DNA of 25,375 nucleotides from a virus, in the IMG/VR virus record IMGVR_UViG_3300030044_000073, positions 1 through 25,375 of that record; one strand, 5' to 3'. Made by a program: the position numbers and the translations under genes. This document shows positions 20,569 through 25,375 of this stretch, piece by piece. Below the pieces are notes generated by a model. That model was not told where the DNA came from, ran no database searches, and was given only the letters and a program-made list of their open reading frames with translations. The stretch's first letter is position 1. Each line of letters starts with the position of its first letter.

Positions 20569-21285
20569 TTATAGCTTGATAACGTAGTATTGGCTGATGT
20601 TAGCCGGATAAGTTTGAGTTCCGATGCGTGGGGTGCCATTTGTCCCATCTGTTTGCGGATCGCCCATCACTGGTGCCGTGAACAGAGCAGCCCCACCCGT
20701 ACTCGCGCCTGATCCACCAGCGTTTCCAGTCATGAAAGCCTGTGTCGCCGTGTGAATATGGCCCTGCATTTGATCGCCTTGAACGGCTGCCAAAGTCCCT
20801 GAGTAACTAATGCCGCTGATCGTTTGTGATCCAGCGCCACGAACGAAGATACCGGAATGGTTAGGCACATTGAAAGTTGTCGAGCCATCACCCACACCAA
20901 AGGTAGTGCCGATCACAGCAAACAAAGTCGCGTAGGTCGTTCTTGAAATAGCCGAGCCATCGCAAAGCTGCCATCCCGCTGGTGCTGTGTTTGTTGGCCA
21001 CATCGTGATTTCACCTGATGGGCGAAATGCGGCTTGAATTTGAGCAAGCAGAGTTGCTGGTGTGGCGTTATCTAAAACGTTTGCACCTAAACAGTTTGCT
21101 ATGTACTGAGCAATTTGAGACACAACGTAGGTGGCTTGTCTCAGAGCTTTGTTGTTCAGTGCTGATGAAGCTACACCGGATTGTTGGCCGATCGGAAGTT
21201 GGGCATTAGCGAGGTAGGAAGCTTGACTAAGAACATTGGCCCCTGAACCTGTTGCAAACGCGACGAAATCATTTTCAACTGACAT
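20569..21285 (-). CDS. tail collar fibre protein (238 aa)
   Basis: This is a 238-residue tail fibre. Residues 1-90 form a virion-anchoring part (ALRQATYVVSQIAQYIANCL); a collar domain follows (MWPTNTAPAGWQLCDGSAIS, then TTFNVPNHSGIFVRGAGS) with the HxH tip QGHIHTAT and the terminal PANISQYYVIKL. The last about 100 residues closely resemble the end of the 891-residue fibre, so the two are paralogous tips. Unlike that protein it has no signal peptide. AAAGGAG precedes the ATG. It follows the DUF2612 gene, the usual place for a fibre in Mu/P2-like baseplate clusters. Confidence 0.85.
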   Translation of the reverse strand: MSVENDFVAFATGSGANVLSQASYLANAQLPIGQQSGVASSALNNKALRQATYVVSQIAQYIANCLGANVLDNATPATLLAQIQAAFRPSGEITMWPTNTAPAGWQLCDGSAISRTTYATLFAVIGTTFGVGDGSTTFNVPNHSGIFVRGAGSQTISGISYSGTLAAVQGDQMQGHIHTATQAFMTGNAGGSGASTGGAALFTAPVMGDPQTDGTNGTPRIGTQTYPANISQYYVIKL

Positions 21286-21319
21286 ATTTTTCTCCTTTAT
21301 TTAAACTTCTTATATTTAA

Positions 21320-21361
21320 AGCGGTAACGGTTCTTTGAACGATAAAAGCCCCGTTACCGCT
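21320..21361. repeat. 11-bp inverted repeat (probable terminator or processing hairpin)
   Basis: AGCGGTAACGG (21320-21330) pairs perfectly with CCGTTACCGCT (21351-21361) over a 20-nt loop. On the minus strand it is followed by TTTAAATATAAG, a weak U-tract. It lies between the DUF2612 and collar fibre genes. The arms contain GTAAC, the same pentamer that is enriched in the candidate origin block. Confidence 0.6.
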
Positions 21362-21397
21362 CAAACAGCTAGTCACATCCGTGTGTTCACTGTTTGA
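21361..21397. repeat. 8-bp inverted repeat adjoining the first
   Basis: TCAAACAG (21361-21368) and CTGTTTGA (21390-21397) form a second stem immediately next to the 11-bp one, sharing base 21361. Together they fill the 123-bp gap between the baseplate genes and the fibre genes. Confidence 0.55.
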
Positions 21398-21408
21398 AAC
21401 TTGTTTCC

Positions 21409-22074
21409 TCATGTCGGCGCCACAAAGTTGCCCCATGAGGCAACATCCCATCCGTTTAATGAAGTCGTGTCACAATCCCACGCAAAAAGAGGGTTTGTGT
21501 CAACTGGAATAACGTAATCAGTAATCTCAACACCTTCGGGACGTGGAACGAAATAACCGCCTGTGATGAGCGCTTGCGTGAGAGCATCGGGCACGGTGCC
21601 AGTAATTGCAGCGATAAACGACATGTTTTGGCCGTCAATGATGATGAGATTGTATTGAGGCAAAACTGTTTCCCAAATCTCATAAGCACCATTGGTTGTG
21701 CCATCCCAAGTGTTGATCGCGATCCGGGCTTGTATCAGAAGAAGATAAGTGTCGTCAGGCAACACGGTGACTTGCGTTTGATCGCCCTGCCACGTTCCTG
21801 AATCCCACCCGTTGAGATCCGTGCCATCCCAAGTGAAAAACACACCACCAATCGGAGTAGTGAGAATGCGGGAAACACCCACCCACTGACCAATAATATC
21901 AAGCTGATTTCCCACTGGTGAAAGATCCAAATCGAAGATCGCAATCATCGACTCAAGAAGAGTTTGGATTTGAACTAAAACACTAGTTACAGTGTTGATC
22001 GTCGCTTCAAAGTTGGGCTGCCCCACGTACTCTGAAGTGATGTAATCCAGATAGGTTTGAGTAGTGTTGATCAT
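21409..22074 (-). CDS. DUF2612 baseplate protein (gpI-like)
   Basis: This 221-residue protein has the DUF2612 layout: an N-terminal helical part with LSPVGNQLDIIGQWVGVSR (about 52-70) and paired aromatic Gly/Asp motifs, FTWDGTDLNGWDSGTW (about 80-95) and FAWDCDTTSLNGWDVASW near the C-terminus. Members sit at the place of P2 gpI or Mu gp48 in contractile-tail baseplates and connect the wedge to fibres. It overlaps the baseplate J gene by 4 nt, which supports that assignment. Confidence 0.85.
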   Translation of the reverse strand: MINTTQTYLDYITSEYVGQPNFEATINTVTSVLVQIQTLLESMIAIFDLDLSPVGNQLDIIGQWVGVSRILTTPIGGVFFTWDGTDLNGWDSGTWQGDQTQVTVLPDDTYLLLIQARIAINTWDGTTNGAYEIWETVLPQYNLIIIDGQNMSFIAAITGTVPDALTQALITGGYFVPRPEGVEITDYVIPVDTNPLFAWDCDTTSLNGWDVASWGNFVAPT

Positions 22075-23561
22075 GTCACGAAACTCACATCACCCGCGAT
22101 GCACGTCGCGAGCACGTTGAAATCAAGATCGATATCACTTGAGCCCAAACTACCACCCGTAAGTGTACCGCCAGAAACACTGATATTCGTGCTTGATTTT
22201 GCCAAGGTGAAAGTATCGCCTGTAGGCCCTGGCGTGTTGTACTGAACCTCAACGATTAAGCCCGTCGAATCAAGAGAGTAAGACGCGATGTTGATTGACG
22301 TGTTTGAAGACGCGCTTAAGAAAGCTTGGAGGTTCGCAGCCGTGATGAGATCCGTTCCGCCAATCTTGACTTGGCTTCCTGTTGGTGTCCCGCTCACAAA
22401 CTCAATAGAAACCCCGTTGACTGTAACGGTATCTGCATTCGATGGGTTTCCAGTAAAGGTGATGTGTCCAGTTGCGCATTCTGCAATTTCAACGCTTTCA
22501 ATGTTGAAAGTACCAGCGGCAGTCGAGCCAGGAACGTAAGCCACAACGATGATTTGAGTGATGACGATCGTCCCGCCGATTGGGAGACTTGAAATGTAGG
22601 CTGCAACAGCGGCGGCAATAATATCTTCGTTACTCGAAACCCACCCACCAAGAGGGGTGACGGTGACTTGAACGGCAATAGGTGCAAGTGTTGGCCTAAA
22701 GAAATTGATCGTGATCGGTACGCCCTTTGGATCGGTGAGCGGAACACTCGTTGTGCCGTAAGTCTGAGTCCCTGGCGTCTTGTAATCGAGAATAGTTTGA
22801 GCAATCGCGGTGTCGTCCCCACCTTCCACCACGAGAGAAATGCTGTGTGGTGGAAGACCGTTGTCATCTGTTGTCCCGGTGTCGTTCTCGTAAGGCGCTA
22901 AAGACGTAACACCCGACACGTTTGCAACAGCGCTGATCGTTGCATCAAAAACAGTTTGAGCAGGAATAGAAGTTGATACCACTTGGCGATTTCTGAGCGC
23001 TGCATCCGTCTCGTAAGCTTGCCCCACCGTTGCGGCGGAAGGGTTTGTGACTGACTGCCATCCTTGAGTTGGGGTGTTGAGTCCCGTGATGGTATTGGGT
23101 TGAGCAGCTATCGCACCGGGTGCCGCTGATGTTGCAGTCACCGTGATGGTTCCACCACTTGGGATAGTTACGGATGCGGGCAAGTTCCAAATTTGATTAA
23201 GATCATCGATCGCCGAGCCATTGGTGATCGTGGTGAATCCTGTTCCACCGATCAAAAGCTCAACAGTGGAGTTTGTTGCAAGCTGTCTTCTCAAACCGTT
23301 GATCTTCACTACGCGTGAAAGACCAACACCTTGAGCGGTACTCGGTGAAAAAGAATTGTAAATAGAAGCCCCCAAGGCTGCCGTATCATAAAGAGCTTGA
23401 GCAATAATGCCAAGCCATTGGCCGTCTTGAGAATCGCTACCGAGATAAACATCGGTGCCGTAAATATTTTGATAAGAGGTTGTCAGATACGCGAGAAATG
23501 ACGGAAAATCCGCGTAGTGATAACCAGCTGAATCGATCCAAACTAAGCTTGTAACATCCAT
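22071..23561 (-). CDS. baseplate J-like protein with C-terminal extra domain
   Basis: This is a 496-residue baseplate wedge protein of the gpJ/gp47 family. The hallmark regions include YLGSDSQDGQWLGIIAQALY (about 40-59), the domain around GSAIDDLNQIWNLPASVTIP, ETDAALRNRQVVSTSIPAQT and the following IAQTILDYKTPGTQTYGTT. Near the C-terminus, between ECATGH and DIDLDFNVLATCIAGDVSF, lies an additional domain of about 100 residues (TVTVNGVSIEFVSGTPTGSQ and onward). This looks like an inserted beta domain just before the normal terminal strand. TAATG overlap joins it to the gp25-like gene; TAGGAG is the ribosome site. Confidence 0.9.
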   Translation of the reverse strand: MDVTSLVWIDSAGYHYADFPSFLAYLTTSYQNIYGTDVYLGSDSQDGQWLGIIAQALYDTAALGASIYNSFSPSTAQGVGLSRVVKINGLRRQLATNSTVELLIGGTGFTTITNGSAIDDLNQIWNLPASVTIPSGGTITVTATSAAPGAIAAQPNTITGLNTPTQGWQSVTNPSAATVGQAYETDAALRNRQVVSTSIPAQTVFDATISAVANVSGVTSLAPYENDTGTTDDNGLPPHSISLVVEGGDDTAIAQTILDYKTPGTQTYGTTSVPLTDPKGVPITINFFRPTLAPIAVQVTVTPLGGWVSSNEDIIAAAVAAYISSLPIGGTIVITQIIVVAYVPGSTAAGTFNIESVEIAECATGHITFTGNPSNADTVTVNGVSIEFVSGTPTGSQVKIGGTDLITAANLQAFLSASSNTSINIASYSLDSTGLIVEVQYNTPGPTGDTFTLAKSSTNISVSGGTLTGGSLGSSDIDLDFNVLATCIAGDVSFVT

Positions 23562-23947
23562 TAGGTGAGTGCTCCTAAGTTTTCCATTTGAAGCTGTGTC
23601 TGGCCGTAAATAGTATCGAGAGTCGCGCTCAGACTTGAGTAGCTTCGTGTCTTTGGATCAACGGTACTTTGCCAGTTATTCAAATCTTGCACGAGCAGTT
23701 GTCCATTCTGGTTAATTGCTAAAATTGTTTGAATCAAAGTCTGATCCGCTTCTTCCTGTGAGTTGTATCCAAAGACGCCTTCTAACCAAGGTGTCCCGTC
23801 ATTCACATTGAGAAACCATTCACCAAGGAAAAGTCTCAGATACGTTTCAACGGCTTGGGCAACAGCTTCCGGTGAATTAATTAAAAAATCAAGCTGTCCG
23901 TTTCCAAACTGGTAATCACCCGTGGGTGAAAGTGCGCGATATCTCAT
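23561..23947 (-). CDS. gp25/gpW-like baseplate wedge protein
   Basis: This is a 128-residue protein with the order and size of the P2 gpW / T4 gp25-like or Mu gp46-like wedge. An N-terminal MRYRALSPTGDYQFG is followed by AVAQAVETYLRLFLGEWFLN (about 29-48), which resembles the conserved helix and W/F motif, and DGTPWLEGVFG. Its place between the spike gene and baseplate J, with an ATGA overlap upstream and TAATG downstream, fits exactly. Family-level assignment is from order and pattern, not a direct match. Confidence 0.75.
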   Translation of the reverse strand: MRYRALSPTGDYQFGNGQLDFLINSPEAVAQAVETYLRLFLGEWFLNVNDGTPWLEGVFGYNSQEEADQTLIQTILAINQNGQLLVQDLNNWQSTVDPKTRSYSSLSATLDTIYGQTQLQMENLGALT

Positions 23948-24636
23948 TCTAAAAGCTCTCCTATCTCAGTCAAAACTGTGGCAAGAGAAGACTCGCAAGC
24001 GGCGGCGGGTGCTTGAAGCATGGCCTGAGTGACAGGAGTTCCACCGCCAGAAAAACCAGCTAGTGCAGTCATGAAAGTGTTCAATGCCGATTGAAGATTC
24101 GTCAGTACGGTGTTGAGATCAGTCGTTGCGTTGGTGACTCCAATTTTGCCATCACCCGTAATAGAAACATAAGTATCGCCATCGTCGTTTCTGATTTGAA
24201 CATCAGTGGCGCTGACATTTGATATCACGTTGGGCTGTGATTTAGGCCCCGGAATAACGAAGCCATCAGATAGATCATGCATCCGAAGTTCCATCGGGAT
24301 TTGAACGCCGCCACTCTGCCACCAAGAATCGATACAGCGAGAAGAGATAACAACTAAAACCTCATCGTCTACCGCGATCGGGAAAGTAATGGTGAACCCA
24401 CCCGCTGATGGGAATACGATCGGGCAATCAAGAAGTGGCGGCATGTTGACGAAACTTTGAACACCGTTCTCGTCAGTGGCTACGCCTTTGATCGCGGGTT
24501 GAACTTCGCACGTCATGGCTTCTAAATTCACGCTGCTCACGATCGCGGGCATTGCTGTCCACATTTGAGCTTGAAGCCCTTGAAGCGCGTACCGCTGTGC
24601 GGTTTCTGGATCGTTTAAAACTTGATTACGATCCAT
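23944..24636 (-). CDS. baseplate spike protein V (Gp138-like)
   Basis: This is a 230-residue protein with the Gp138 N-terminal/OB fold layout (WTAMPAIVSSVNLEAMTCEV), PPLLDCPIVFPSAGG, DEVLVVISSRCIDSWWQSGG and then a beta-helix-like stretch (DVQIRNDDGDTYVSITGDGK) typical of central spike tips. The chosen ATG at 24636 has AGGTGG just upstream; an in-frame start seven codons further up lies deeper inside the hub gene. It overlaps the hub gene by 11 nt. The protein forms the membrane-piercing spike under the hub in contractile tails. Confidence 0.85.
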   Translation of the reverse strand: MDRNQVLNDPETAQRYALQGLQAQMWTAMPAIVSSVNLEAMTCEVQPAIKGVATDENGVQSFVNMPPLLDCPIVFPSAGGFTITFPIAVDDEVLVVISSRCIDSWWQSGGVQIPMELRMHDLSDGFVIPGPKSQPNVISNVSATDVQIRNDDGDTYVSITGDGKIGVTNATTDLNTVLTNLQSALNTFMTALAGFSGGGTPVTQAMLQAPAAACESSLATVLTEIGELLE

Positions 24637-25375
24637 AGCCCACCTGTACCGAGTCAAGCGGATTGCTCGAAATATCGACCGTAAGAAGTCTAAGGTTTGA
24701 GTACCATTCTTGCCCGCGCGTATCGCCTGAATGCTCTACAACAAGTGTGTAATAAAAACCGTCATGAGAGATCGGACTTGGCGTATTGGCTGGACTTCCT
24801 GGCGTCCAAAAATCAATTTTCATTTTGGCGATAGAAGCGTTATCAAGCTGAATTCGGCCATGCACCTTGATGTTGGGGTTGAGAAGACACTTCACATCGA
24901 TGCCTTCGGTAGTCTGTTGAGGTGTTCCGATCATGCCGGTCTTGCTCGTAATGACCACGGCTTGGTTTGGAAGATAAGTACCTTGAGATAGAAACACCAA
25001 GTTGCCGTCTTGAATTGACCACGTGAAGCCGTAAGTGTCGGCAAGTTTTTTCAGGTGATCGCGAGCGTTAGCATAAATGACTTTCCCGCGTGGGAGTTGA
25101 ACTTGTGGGAGTGCCCCATTGTAGCCCTTTCCGATGCCCATATCTGACATGGAAGTAAGAGCGGCGTTCAACTGTATTTGAGGCGTGCATCCCGCTTTAA
25201 TCGATTGTTGGATCGTTGCAAAATTGTAGGCTTGATCACCATCACCACAGTTGAGATTGATGAAAGTGTCAGTCGCGCTTTCTCGTCCGGTGATAAATTG
25301 CTTGATGTTGCCCTTGAAGATCAGACCATAATTCCCAACATATCCCGCTTGCAAAAGAACGTGAGTGAATTCATT
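24626..25375 (-). CDS. baseplate hub protein (partial, 5' end outside the window)
   Basis: The reading frame is open through the right edge of the window, so the N-terminus is missing. About 249 residues are visible. The segments GLIFKGNIKQFITGRESATD, INLNCGDGDQAYNFATIQ, ANARDHLKKLADTYGFTWSI and PQQTTEGIDVKCLLNPNIKV are typical of hub proteins of the gp27/gpD type in which phage tails place two barrel domains and a linker. The following gene is the spike, as expected. Partial length prevents a firmer family name. Confidence 0.8.
   Translation of the reverse strand, partial: NEFTHVLLQAGYVGNYGLIFKGNIKQFITGRESATDTFINLNCGDGDQAYNFATIQQSIKAGCTPQIQLNAALTSMSDMGIGKGYNGALPQVQLPRGKVIYANARDHLKKLADTYGFTWSIQDGNLVFLSQGTYLPNQAVVITSKTGMIGTPQQTTEGIDVKCLLNPNIKVHGRIQLDNASIAKMKIDFWTPGSPANTPSPISHDGFYYTLVVEHSGDTRGQEWYSNLRLLTVDISSNPLDSVQVGYGS

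Noticed and set aside
16822-21285. diversity-generating retroelement acting on the duplicated fibre tips
   Set aside because: No reverse transcriptase gene or short template repeat is in the window, and the duplicated tips differ throughout rather than at adenines of one variable region.

Overview
The window is part of a tailed-phage genome, either a prophage or a phage contig, with a contractile-tail (Myo-type) baseplate. The host is probably Gram-negative: there are two lipobox lipoproteins, a periplasm-oriented lysis cluster and Sec-type signal peptides. The repeated DW(N/T)TFNGKQ modules in the long fibre recall proteins I associate with Bdellovibrionota and related groups, but that placement is only a guess. 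No integrase, terminase, capsid or sheath gene lies in the window.

Layout. (1) 1-4518, minus strand: a leftward operon starting with a small Xre-type DNA-binding protein, then a 719-residue primase-polymerase/VapE-type helicase, a 350-bp block crowded with GTAAC/TGTAACC repeats (candidate origin), an HNH endonuclease, and a run of very small genes including a lipoprotein and a one-helix membrane peptide. (2) 4519-4680: a divergent control region with an 11-bp inverted repeat lying over the ribosome binding sites of both divergent genes. (3) 4681-13505, plus strand: a rightward DNA-metabolism operon with a SNF2 helicase, an acidic helper protein, small proteins, a DEDDh exonuclease, a DUF2800 (Cas4/RecB-like, probable Fe-S) nuclease, a DUF2815 ssDNA-binding protein, a family A DNA polymerase and a zinc-ribbon protein. 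A 230-nt non-coding, highly foldable element interrupts it at 7110-7346, and a hairpin terminator lies at 10825-10860. (4) 13502-25375, minus strand: the leftward late operon. Read in its own direction it runs baseplate hub (cut by the window edge), Gp138-like spike, gp25-like wedge, baseplate J, DUF2612 (gpI-like), tail-collar fibre, two accessory tail proteins, an 891-residue repeat fibre, a holin- or spanin-like protein, a DUF5675 lysis-associated protein, two small proteins, a lipoprotein, an odd tRNA-like gene, a glycosyltransferase and a small protein.

How the parts work together: the two divergent early operons give a nearly self-sufficient replisome (primase and helicase to the left; polymerase, SSB, nuclease and SNF2 motor to the right), with a plausible origin beside the primase. 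The convergent late operon builds the baseplate and fibres and lyses the host.

Best candidates for something undescribed are the structured RNA-like element at 7110-7346, the tRNA-like gene at 14864-14946 whose anticodon loop would be 18 nt in an otherwise canonical body, and the GTAAC iteron cluster at 1759-2090. All annotations come from reading the sequence; no database search or folding program was run.
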